DNA of 64,000 bases from Mesostigma viride (lineage: Eukaryota > Streptophyta > Mesostigmatophyceae > Mesostigmatales > Mesostigmataceae). The position numbers were made by a program, and so were the translations under genes. Within the stretch, counting starts at the first letter, position 1, and each line of letters starts with the position of its first letter. This document shows positions 1-7,912 of this stretch, in pieces. Where the stretch lies: the NCBI GenBank assembly GCA_009746045.1, contig RPFO01000692.1, positions 1-64,000 of the forward strand, in the 5' to 3' direction. The notes beneath the pieces were generated by a model. It did no database searches. It saw nothing but the letters and a program-made list of their open reading frames with translations, and was not told the origin of the DNA.

Positions 1-2
1 AC

Positions 3-515
3 TTAAAACAGCAAGTTGAGGAGAGGGAAAAGGTGGCTAAGGAGATGGAGATGCTGGCTGCTAATGAGTATATATGGGGATTGAAGAGCATGCTCTACTT
101 TTCGAACGAACGTACCAATCGCGGTTTTCGTGATTGGCTGACGCCGTCGTACTTGGAGAGTCTTCCTCTGGATGCCGCCGAATTTGGACTGGCGCTGTGG
201 CTGTTGGACAGAGGGGAGACGTCTACTGATGTGACGTCTGAGGTTTAAGGCTTCTGGAGGACAGGAATAGAGGGGTTGAGAACCTCGTGGCCGAAATTGT
301 CATACAAAAATTTACACAGAAAGCTAAAGCTAGTGGGGAATGGGACGAATGGGAAGATGGATCCGAAATCCTTCGCTTTTGCGGGGATGAGAATGAGGTG
401 GAACTTGATTTCTATATCAGGGATTTGGCAAGGGTGGGGAGTTGGGCCGATTTTGCCCAGAATTGACGAGAAGCCTCTTTTCTTGTCCGATTGGAGGGAT
501 ACCTATTTCGATTAG
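3..515 (+). CDS. Partial unrecognised protein, 5' end outside window, frame breaks
   Basis: The frame is open from base 3 and runs to a stop at 246-248, beginning with a charged, probably helical stretch (LKQQVEEREKVAKEMEM). A second frame, open from 242 to a stop at 464-466, continues in the same style with acidic coding-like sequence (EWDEWEDGSEILRF). A third frame then reads from about 455 to a stop at 513-515 (RIDEKPLFLSDWRDTYFD). The simplest reading is one C-terminal coding region with two frame breaks, one near 240-250 and one at the TTTT run near 451-454. I do not recognise the family. Like its neighbours it is on the plus strand and ends shortly before a palindromic repeat at 609. 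It may be a decayed gene or a real gene carrying sequence errors. Confidence 0.4.
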
Positions 516-690
516 GAGTTTTGTGGATGATGTATCAATAATTTTAATCTTCAATTTTGCTATATGAGGCCGTCATCAATCGTTGACTTTGGGTGTGATT
601 TTCTTGCGCCAACGGCCGTTGGGATGGAGAAATGTCAAAAGGGGGGTTGAAAATATTACTTACGTATTACGCACGTGCCGCAGGGGAGGG

Positions 691-1560
691 ATGGCGGAGA
701 CGGGCGAGCTGGAATCTTCGACCCGCGCTGCGATTGCCTGCGTGGCAGCAAACGTACTTAACCGGGCTCGCGAGATCCACGGATGGGTACGGCAGCACGA
801 GAAGCGCCTGGGTCGCCAGTTTGCGGTTTTGGTCGTGTATGACTCGTTCGCCTCAGTAGGACGACAGATTAAGCTCCAGTTGCTGGACATGTACTTCGCC
901 TTGGCTGGCGGATTCTACAAGCCCACGCCGGCGGATCGGGTTCCACTCAATCGAGACGTCGAGTTTCGACTTTTGGTGTCGTATGTCGGAAAGGTTGGGT
1001 GGGACCAGTGGGAGAAAGACCAGTGGGGGAAATTTCCAGACGCGAGTGAGGCGCAGCCGAGATTGACCGTATCGGCGAGAGTAGAGGGGGGGGGGTTTGA
1101 AGGTTTCCATTTTACATTCGGGAATTCCGAGTCCGTGAAATTGACGTTTTCACGGATGATCGTTCTCCCGGGGTGGGAGGGCCGATGCTGGGCTCGCTTC
1201 CAAAGTGTTGCTCGAATCAGGCGTGCTCTGTGATGGAGGGTGTCCACCGCAAGTGCGGGGGTTGTCGAGACGTCCGGTATTGTGCTGCCGAATGCCAGCG
1301 TGCGGACTGGGAGGAACACAAGAAGTGGTGTAACAAGTATCGTGAGGCGAGAAAGTCTCTCAGCACTATGCACGGCGACGTTACAGACAGCTGGTCTGGT
1401 GTCAATTTGGCCGGACTTGTAATTCGGATGGGGGGTGAAGTGCATTTCAAGTTCAAAGGTGAAATGTTCAAGGTTTTTTGAGGGGACTAAATCGTACCCC
1501 AGGGCGATTTGTGAGGCGATGTCCGCGCTGGGGGAACAGTACCCCTGTTCGACTGCGTGA
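691..1560 (+). CDS. MYND zinc-finger protein with two homopolymer frame breaks
   Basis: The start is put at ATG 691, because an earlier in-frame start would translate the palindromic repeat at 609-622. The first frame (691 to about 1,170) codes a domain of about 160 residues that I do not recognise. A break at the GGGG near 1,170 moves to a frame with a clear MYND finger at 1,206-1,330: C-x4-C-x9-C-x2-C-x5-C-x3-C, then ADWEEHKKWC. MYND fingers bind zinc and usually mediate protein-protein contacts. A second break at TTTTTT (1,474-1,479) opens a tail (REAMSALG-like) that matches the end of the next gene and stops at 1,560. The tail and following spacer are duplicated in the next gene, so the two are tandem relatives. 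The MYND call is firm; the N-terminal part and exact ends are inferred. Confidence 0.7.
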
Positions 1561-1865
1561 GGGGAATGGATTCTGCGACTGAAGAAATTTTGGGTGTGAT
1601 TTTCTTGCGCCAACGGCCGTTGGAACTTGCAAATTAGGGTTTGATTTTCTTTGCAACCGGAAGTAGGGTGTGGTTTGCCACGTGGCACCATGGATGTAAT
1701 TAATAAATGCATAATAAAACATTTTTCGTGCGCCAACGGCCGTTGGAGACTGAAAACTAGTGTGTGATTTGTGCGCGTAATAAATCTTAAAATTCTTGTT
1801 GTTTTTTCAAGCCAACGGCCGTTGACGGTGAGAAATGTATATCAAACGGTGTCGGTGGGTTGCAG

Positions 1866-2483
1866 ATGACGTTCTACAGGACGGAGGGGGGCGAGTGGAT
1901 CAACTTGGAAGACAGGCTTCTGGGAGTGGTTAAGAGCGCGCTCAGGCTTCTGCCGGACATTAAGCTGGATTTTAAGCCCAAGGAGGGTGAAAGGTCTCTT
2001 TTGAAACCGGATGTCGCGAAGGCCGCGGCTCTTGTTTTCAATATCGAGGGTCGGGGACTCCCAAACCCGACCGTAGAGCCATTTGAGGAGGTGCTTGTGA
2101 GGTGTGGTGCTATAAGGCCCTATGATCCATCAATACCCAGCCCAATTTGTTTTCAGTCGATCGATGCTGATGGTAATGAAAGTTGGATACAGATGACGCG
2201 GCCATATGATAGGGGAGAAGGGTTTAAGGGTTTAGGGGAGGTGGGACGGTTCGAATGGGTCATCTTGAAGGACGGCAAGTACTTCAAGCATCACACTGAC
2301 CTGATCATCGACCGGCTGTTCGTGTCTGCTGGAGATTGCATGTTCTGGTTGAGGGAATACGTGCATGAGTGGGGACCCGACGGTGTTGACGAGTTTGAGA
2401 AAGCGGTTCGTGAGGTGATGTCCGCGCTGGGGCAGGAGTACAAGTTCGAGTGCGTGACTGACGCGAATCGATTATGCGACTGA
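1866..2483 (+). CDS. Unrecognised 205-residue protein, palindrome-block family
   Basis: This is an uninterrupted frame of 205 codons from ATG 1866 to a stop at 2,481-2,483. The start was chosen because ATG here has the same GCAGATG context as the starts at 2,785 and 4,974. The spacer upstream (1,580-1,865) is nearly a copy of the spacer before 2,785. The protein is soluble-looking, with no membrane segment or signal peptide seen. Its last 30 residues (EFEKAVREVMSALGQEY) match the tail of the MYND gene before it and, more weakly, the tail of the gene after it (EIEKVVERVVLASAL), so the three appear to be diverged tandem paralogues. I do not recognise a catalytic motif. It is the only long gene of the block with no frame break. 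Confidence 0.6.
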   Translation: MTFYRTEGGEWINLEDRLLGVVKSALRLLPDIKLDFKPKEGERSLLKPDVAKAAALVFNIEGRGLPNPTVEPFEEVLVRCGAIRPYDPSIPSPICFQSIDADGNESWIQMTRPYDRGEGFKGLGEVGRFEWVILKDGKYFKHHTDLIIDRLFVSAGDCMFWLREYVHEWGPDGVDEFEKAVREVMSALGQEYKFECVTDANRLCD

Positions 2484-2784
2484 AGTGTTGGGTGTGATTT
2501 TCTTTGCGCCAACGGCCGTTGGAACCTGCAAATTAGGGTTTGATTTTCTTTGCGCCAACGGCCGTTGGCAGCTGGAAAGTTGGGTGTGATTCGCCACGTG
2601 GCACTATGGATGTAATCAATAAATGCATAATAAAAATTTTTTTCGTGCATTTTTCGTGCGCCAACGGCCGTTGGAGGCTGGAAAATGGTGTGATTTTCGT
2701 GCGAGTAATAAATCATTCTTGTTGTTTCAAGCCAACGGCCGTTGACGGTGAGAAATGTGTATCAAACGGTGTTGGTGGTCGCAG

Positions 2785-3566
2785 ATGGCGGTCAAATGCA
2801 CGGTTGCGTGGTGCCAGGAAGCGAGAGCAGGAGGGGATGACTTGTGCGTGCGTCATGTCAGCGTGCGAACGGGAATGGCAGGGAGGGTGAAGGATTTGTT
2901 TGCAAAAAAGGGGGGTGTATCGCCCGGGATTGCCAGCTTCCATTCGGGACGGATTGCATGCCTTTTTGTGATGGACACGCCAAGTTGTCAGGGGAGATGC
3001 AAGAGGTGATCAAAGGAGGCTTGTTGTTTGTGCATGGCGAGTCCAGTGCTGGTGAAGGACCTCTTGTCCTGAGTTTTGAGGTGGACAGTGCTGGAAGTCT
3101 GGAAAGAATGGCGGTCAGGTCGCGGGAATGGATGTTGAATCACCCTGACTTTGACTCGTATGCCTACTGCCAAGGTTTCGGGGACGCCGTTTTTACATGG
3201 ATGCTGTGCTCGGAGGATGACGTGCATGCGATTGTTTCGCATGACGACTTGGATATCGCAGGCGCCATGGGCGCAGACCTGTTGTTGTATTTCATGATTG
3301 GATGGGGTTGCGGATTTTTGGAAGGTGATTGGTGGGTCCCGCACCTCGCAAGGCTTACTTTTGCGGTCGGCGAATTGCCTGTACCTGTTGAAGTCTCAAA
3401 AACTCGTGTGGAGATGGCTGCCGTTCTGGCATCGGGGGTTAAGCGCCAAGCCCGATTTGCCATGACCGTTGTTGCTGATGCTGAGGGGGAGGAAATTGAA
3501 AAGGTCGTGGAAAGGGTCGTCCTGGCCTCTGCTTTGGTGGAGAGAGCAAGGAATGCATGCGACTAG
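2785..3566 (+). CDS. Two-cluster zinc-binding protein (C-x4-C...C-x2-H), one frame break
   Basis: The start ATG 2785 lies 39 nt after a palindrome copy. The first frame opens with a cysteine cluster, CTVAWC then DLCVRH (C-x4-C-x9-C-x2-H). At the A6G6 run (2,904-2,915) the reading shifts and immediately gives a second cluster, CIARDC then CMPFCDGH, followed by about 200 residues ending at the stop 3,564-3,566. Because the two half-frames give two copies of the same motif, one interrupted gene is the best reading. The C-terminal region contains a hydrophobic stretch (ADLLLYFMIGWGCGF) and ends like the preceding gene. The cluster spacing suggests structural zinc binding; the biochemical role is unknown. 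The break may be a sequence error or real decay. Confidence 0.55.
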
Positions 3567-3637
3567 GTGTTTTTGGTCGCCAACGGCCGTTGGACTTGCA
3601 AAATGTCCTGTGAGCTGAGTCCGTTTCTTAACTTGCC

Positions 3638-3981
3638 ATGGACGTCGGTTGTGCAGGGGCAGGGTGTAGGATGGAGTGCGGAAAAGAAGGAAAGGAAGGG
3701 GGGAGACTACAAAGGAAAACCTGATAGAGATTGTGGAGGCCGAACTGGAAGACCTGCCCGATCTGGTTCTCGAAGAGGACGGGCAATTGCACGCTGAACG
3801 TCTTGATGGCGTGGGCATGATGATGTCGGAGGTTGATGGGTATGGTGGAATTGCTAAAGGTGTATTGCGTAAATTGAGGCGTGAGGAGGATGTGGGGACT
3901 CCGGCTCATGTTTTGGTCAGTTTTATGAACGACAATTGGGGTCGAATGCAACCCACTAAAGATGGGGAGGATGTTGACTAG
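3638..3981 (+). CDS. Small acidic unrecognised protein, one frame break
   Basis: ATG 3638 opens a short Cys-containing stretch (MDVGCAGAGCRMECGKEG). It runs into a G6 run (3,698-3,703), after which a second frame continues with an acidic helical-looking region (ENLIEIVEAELEDLPDLV) to a stop at 3,979-3,981. Joining the two gives a protein of about 114 residues. The start lies 45 nt after a palindrome (3,579-3,592), as in its neighbours. An AATAAA lies about 30 nt past the stop. The family is unrecognised. An alternative is that only the second frame is translated, from GTG 3,676 or a later start. Confidence 0.45.
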
Positions 3982-4175
3982 AATGTGATTTTAGGATGAA
4001 TGTAAATTTATTTAATAAAGAAGAATCATTTGGAAAAAATCGCCTGATGGTGTCAAGTTTTGTGCGTCTAAGGCCAACGGCCGTTGGGATGTGTGGAATT
4101 TAACAGGGCCAACGGCCGTTGACCCTGCTGAATGCGTGCGTTTGCGGGTGGTGTAAAAAATATCGATGTGCACAG

Positions 4176-4649
4176 ATGGACCCCATTCGATGCGAACATC
4201 CGGATTGTCAATGGGAAGGAATGCCGACGGACAGCGAGTGGTTCTGTCCCAAGCATTCTGACGTATGGGGGGCGTTGTTTGCCGAAATCGAGAGCGGGCT
4301 GATGACGATTGACCGTCACATCGTGACGAAAAAGTGGAAGCCTTGGCCCAACAACATGGTTTTGGTCTTGTACTATGTTGACAAGAAGCCTCGATTCATG
4401 CTGCGTGATGCAGAGTGGGTGATAGAGGAGGTGGGACAGATGCGACCTGGAGAGGGGATAGGCGGAGAGGACAAGCCGCCAAGGCATGTGTGGGCTTACA
4501 TGGGAGACCATCCCGACTGTCCAACGGCCAAAGTGTGGCATGATATGGGAAGGGACCTGGCCACGGAGTCCGCGTATGAGTGCGCGCGACTCGTGACAGC
4601 GCTCTTGAAGGGGGAGGTGAAAGACCTGATGCGCAAGGGGGGTTGGTAG
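4176..4649 (+). CDS. Zinc-cluster protein, C-x4-C-x11-C-x2-H family
   Basis: This is an open frame of 157 codons from ATG 4176, stop 4,647-4,649. The start keeps the CAGATGG context and lies 53 nt after a palindrome copy (4,109-4,122). The frame is open further upstream to about 4,119 and includes three more cysteines (VCGWCKKYRC), so a longer N terminus is possible. The N terminus carries CEHPDC...WFCPKH, the same C-x4-C...C-x2-H arrangement seen in the genes at 2,785 and 4,974. The remainder is soluble, with a basic C terminus (LMRKGGW). Function is unknown; a structural zinc site is inferred from the Cys/His spacing. Confidence 0.6.
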   Translation: MDPIRCEHPDCQWEGMPTDSEWFCPKHSDVWGALFAEIESGLMTIDRHIVTKKWKPWPNNMVLVLYYVDKKPRFMLRDAEWVIEEVGQMRPGEGIGGEDKPPRHVWAYMGDHPDCPTAKVWHDMGRDLATESAYECARLVTALLKGEVKDLMRKGGW

Positions 4650-4973
4650 AGCAGATTAGACAGCAGATTAGACGTGTGTGTGATTTTGATGAGGAGATTG
4701 ATGAGAAGCCGGCAAAGAGGGGCAGGATGGACAGAATTGCTCAGTAAGAAAGAGAGGGAGAAAATATGATTTGATTAATCTGATGCGTGTAATTGAAACT
4801 AATTTATTTTGTCTCATAAAACTTCTTTGAACGGACCTTCTTTGAACCAACAATTATTGCACAAAAAGACTAGATTGAGAATTGTGTGAGAAAGACGCCA
4901 GAGGGGGTTCTGACGGTGCTCATTGCCCCTGTTATACAATGGCTGCTGTATGGGACTCATGGCAATTGCGCAG

Positions 4974-5808
4974 ATGGCAACGAAATGCAAAATCTGTACG
5001 GAGCCCGTAAGGGTCGAGGGACTGTGCGCGGAACATTACAAGTTCCTACAAGCGCACGACCTCGAGTACCAACATGCCAAGGATCCATACGGGGGGTGTG
5101 GATTTCTTAGATGTGATAGACCACTGGAGGGATTGGATGTGTATTGCAAGACACATCTACCTTTTGCCGAGAAGTTGGAGGACGTGTGCGCTCGTGGGAT
5201 CGCATACGTAGCAAGTTTGCAGATGTTGATGGGGAAGACCGGAATGACACGTCGGTCCTCCACTTGACGGCAACGCACACTGGGGAACGGAAAGTTGAGC
5301 TGGTGCGCCTCGACAGGCAGCACTCGAGATTTTTGGAGAGGGGGACAGCGCGTACGGGTTTGCTCATGGGCTTAACGTTACCATGGGGGATTCCTTGCAG
5401 GGTGTGGCGCGTGAATGCGCGTACACCTTGATGACGAATAATGGATTTGTGGAAGCACAAAGACTGCACAAGGATATTTTGGAGGCTCTTCTTGCCGCAG
5501 AGCCGGTGGGACTGCCGACGCTCCCGAGGCCTGAGGAGCGGGACCGTTTGATCAGGATGGTGGTGAAGGCGGATATAGATGCAGATGTGGAGGCCGCAAA
5601 GGCGAAGGCAGAGGAAGCGCGTCGTGCAAAGGAGGAATCGGATCAAGAACTGTTGGAGAAGATGCAGAGCTCCAACAAAATTTTGCATCGTTTGGGGATG
5701 GCGGACGTCGTTATGAATGCGAGTCCGGGAAGGGGAAGAAACAAAAGAGGAAAAGATAATAATGGGAATGGTCGCCCACTGTTCTTGTCACAGAAATGCT
5801 TTTGTTAA
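4974..5808 (+). CDS. Two-cluster zinc-binding protein with coiled-coil tail, two frame breaks
   Basis: From ATG 4974 (GCAGATGGC context) the protein opens with CKIC...GLCAEHY and a second cluster CGFLRC...YCKTHL, so it carries two copies of the block's C-x2/4-C...C-x2-H motif. The frame then breaks around 5,220-5,238 (GGGG) and again near 5,337-5,345 (GGGGG). Each time a coding-like frame picks up directly (EDRNDTSVLHL, then GDSAYGFAHGLNV). The last part is a strongly charged helix (AKAKAEEARRAKEESDQELL), probably a coiled coil, then a basic tail and a stop at 5,806-5,808. Unlike its neighbours it has no palindrome just upstream. Function is not recognised. Confidence 0.5.
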
Positions 5809-5996
5809 TGCTGGCGAACTTGGGACGGTCGTCCGTATTTCAACATTTCCTTGCCTTTAAAATTGATTGATGGGTAAATAATAATACTGAGCAAGCCTTA
5901 CATTTTATGTGTCTGTCGTCATACAATTTCGTTATTGTTTCAACCCTTGCAACGAGGTTTTTCTTGTCCCATGCATGCAAGTCTCAACCTTGGTGT

Positions 5997-6410
5997 CATG
6001 GAACTGCTTGTCTTTGCATATTACAACCCATTAATGCTCGGTTTGCATCATCATGTTCCACCAAGGGAATAAATGAAGTAGCTATTGAAGCTTGCGTTAG
6101 AGAAATCCCCAAATAATCGACTTCTTCTGCTTTACTACTAAATTCTGGTTTATATCGCACAGGAACATAATTATTTTCAACACTAGAGTAACAAGAAAGT
6201 AATAAATATTCTGGGGCGAATTTAAATTGATCTTGTTGATCTGGAGGTATAAAAATAGGTATTTCACTTTTAATTACTTGATTTTTTTGTAATGTATAAA
6301 AAGGACAGGAAAACATATTCATTTACTTTACTATGCGTAGCTAAAGATCCAATTAAACCGGTATTAGGCCCTTCTGGCGTTTGTATAGGACCATAATGAC
6401 TAGGTATGTA
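5997..6410 (-). pseudogene. rpoB: Plastid rpoB fragment in nuclear DNA (NUPT)
   Basis: The minus strand codes two overlapping pieces of the plastid RNA polymerase beta subunit. The first reads [20 protein letters not shown] and continues to KVNEY (about 6,408-6,322). The second, in another frame, runs from about 6,315 to 5,998 and ends DYLGISLTQ...[20 protein letters not shown]. Both match the conserved core of rpoB. A one-base loss near 6,315 breaks the frame. Three residues usually present between HYG and PI(E/Q)TPEGPN are missing. The match stops abruptly after RQAVP. The AT-rich codon use is unlike the flanking GC-rich DNA and typical of plastid genes. It cannot be functional as it stands. 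Confidence 0.85.
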
Positions 6411-6589
6411 TATCATGTAACGTGCGTGTTTGCAAGTTGGCCGTTGACACTCTACGACGGAGCCAATTTTCGGAAGAACCTGCCTCATTTATGAATGCAT
6501 CGACTGTGTGCATAAATTGTGATCATTGAATTGAACAAAAAATTCTCTTATTGCCCCAATCATGGCTATTCTCTTAATGCCCTATCATG

Positions 6590-6925
6590 GCTATTTGTTT
6601 GTGTATGTTTTGCCCATGTTATTACATTAATGGCATGATGTTGTGGATTGCTCTATCTATGATGGTTGTTCGTTTGTGTATGCTTTGCCCATGTTGTTAC
6701 AGTAATGGCATGATGTTGTGGATTGCTAGCTCAATCTATGATGGTTGTTCGTTTGTGTATGCTTTGCCCATGTTGTTACAGTAATGGCATAATGTTGTGG
6801 ATTGCTAGCTCAATCTATGATGGTTGTTCGTTTGTGTATGCTTTGCCCATGTTGTTACAGTAATGGCATGATTTTCTGGATTGCTCAACCTATGAGGGTT
6901 GTTCGTTTGTGTATGTTTTGCGCGC
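6590..6925. repeat. 75-79-bp tandem repeat, five copies
   Basis: A unit containing GTTTGTGTATGCTTTGCCCA recurs at about 6,608, 6,683, 6,763, 6,842 and 6,916 (degenerate). It lies between the rpoB fragment and a possible exon. Apparent proteins in it are by-products of the repeat. Confidence 0.8.
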
Positions 6926-6933
6926 AGATCACA

Positions 6934-7029
6934 ATGGATTGCACCATCTGCCGCAACAAGCGAAGCCCCCTTACTGGTTCCAAGATCTTATCCTACTCGA
7001 TGCCAAGCAGGCTGGCGAAGGGTATCCCA
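6934..7029 (+). other. Possible first exon, MDCTIC...
   Basis: ATG 6934 starts a 32-codon open stretch (MDCTICRNKRSPLTGSK...) that ends in phase 0 at a good donor, CCA|GTACGT. Its opening resembles the Cys-rich starts of the zinc-cluster genes upstream. It could be the first exon of the long gene whose next exons are also phase 0. This is only an inference from phase and position. Confidence 0.25.
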
Positions 7030-7577
7030 GTACGTACTTTGAAACTTGATGCCGCAAAACAACTACAACTTCGTTTTAACCCTTTAGCCGTTTTGAGTGA
7101 TATTTACAGCGGACATTACAATTTTGTTGCTACGGGATGAGAATTGAGCTTTGTAATGCTAGCAGGTGTCACCAACCAAACTGTCCGCTATTTGTAGTGG
7201 GCATTTATTGTTAGAGCTTGCAGCTGGGTCCCTGCTCCTCCACATGCAACCTTGGTGTTCATGAGCCCTTTACTAGCTTCCTTTCTGTCAGGGGGTGCTA
7301 TATTTGGCACCCATAGGACATTGCAATATGACCAATGACATGACCCCCAAGGTGGTGAATATATGTGTGTGCTTGTGTCCTATAATGGACCATAACTAAC
7401 TATTAGGTTGGTTTGTGGACATTATCATGGAAAGTGACCATTGCCCGGTTTTTATAGCGGGCAGTTGGACACGGTTTTAAGGGTTGACCTATTAGCTTTG
7501 TCAGGTGTGTGTGCTGCACCGCACCGCTTGCTAACATATTCGGCGGATTTCTTCTTTGTCGTCTGCGTGTCACAGCG

Positions 7578-7873
7578 TGCTTGTACGCACAACCACCCGC
7601 GTTCCCCTCCGCCGGCGCCCCGCCGCCGGGCTCTCCGCCGCCACCGGTGTTGCCCCCTCCCGCCGCGGCCCTTCCGCGCCGTCGGAAGCTGCAGCGGCAG
7701 CACAGCAAATGCCCCCTCCCCCCGCACCATCGTCGGGGCAAGAGGCGCGCGGCGCTCATGCAGCAAAGGCGGCGAAGGAGCGGAGGAAATCGGCGGCTTC
7801 TGGGTCATCGGGTTCCGATGCCGCGACGGCAGCAACTGGAAAAGCAACCCACCAGACACTGCCAGCTGCCCGG
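7578..7873 (+). other. Likely Pro/Ala-rich exon upstream of the hexanucleotide array
   Basis: Sequence after an acceptor-like TGTCACAG (to 7,577) is GC-rich and coding-like. The last 60 codons (SEAAAAAQQMPPPP... ending LPAAR) are free of stops and end in phase 0 at CGG|GTAGGT (donor 7,874). The next acceptor in the same phase is at 11,836, so an intron of about 3,960 bp carrying the hexamer array and the first palindrome array is plausible. The 5' part of the exon is frame-ambiguous, with a proline-rich alternative. Confidence 0.4.
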
Positions 7874-7912
7874 GTAGGTGTTACGCACAAAGATGTGATT
7901 TTCTTGCGCCAT

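Larger units (their letters stand above)
609..4122. repeat. Dispersed 14-bp palindrome CCAACGGCCGTTGG between genes
   Basis: Copies lie at about 609, 1,610, 1,733, 1,812 (last base changed), 2,509, 2,554, 2,661, 2,732 (last base changed), 3,579, 4,074 and 4,109. All are outside the coding regions. The palindrome is fully self-complementary. It is usually embedded in a longer unit with TTAGGGTGTGATTTTCTTGCG before it and AACCTG after it. Five copies end 68, 40, 39, 45 and 53 nt before the starts at 691, 1,866, 2,785, 3,638 and 4,176. Others lie 13-93 nt after stop codons. AATAAA-like signals occur between copies (about 1,703, 1,781, 2,617, 2,707, 4,014). Confidence 0.85.
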
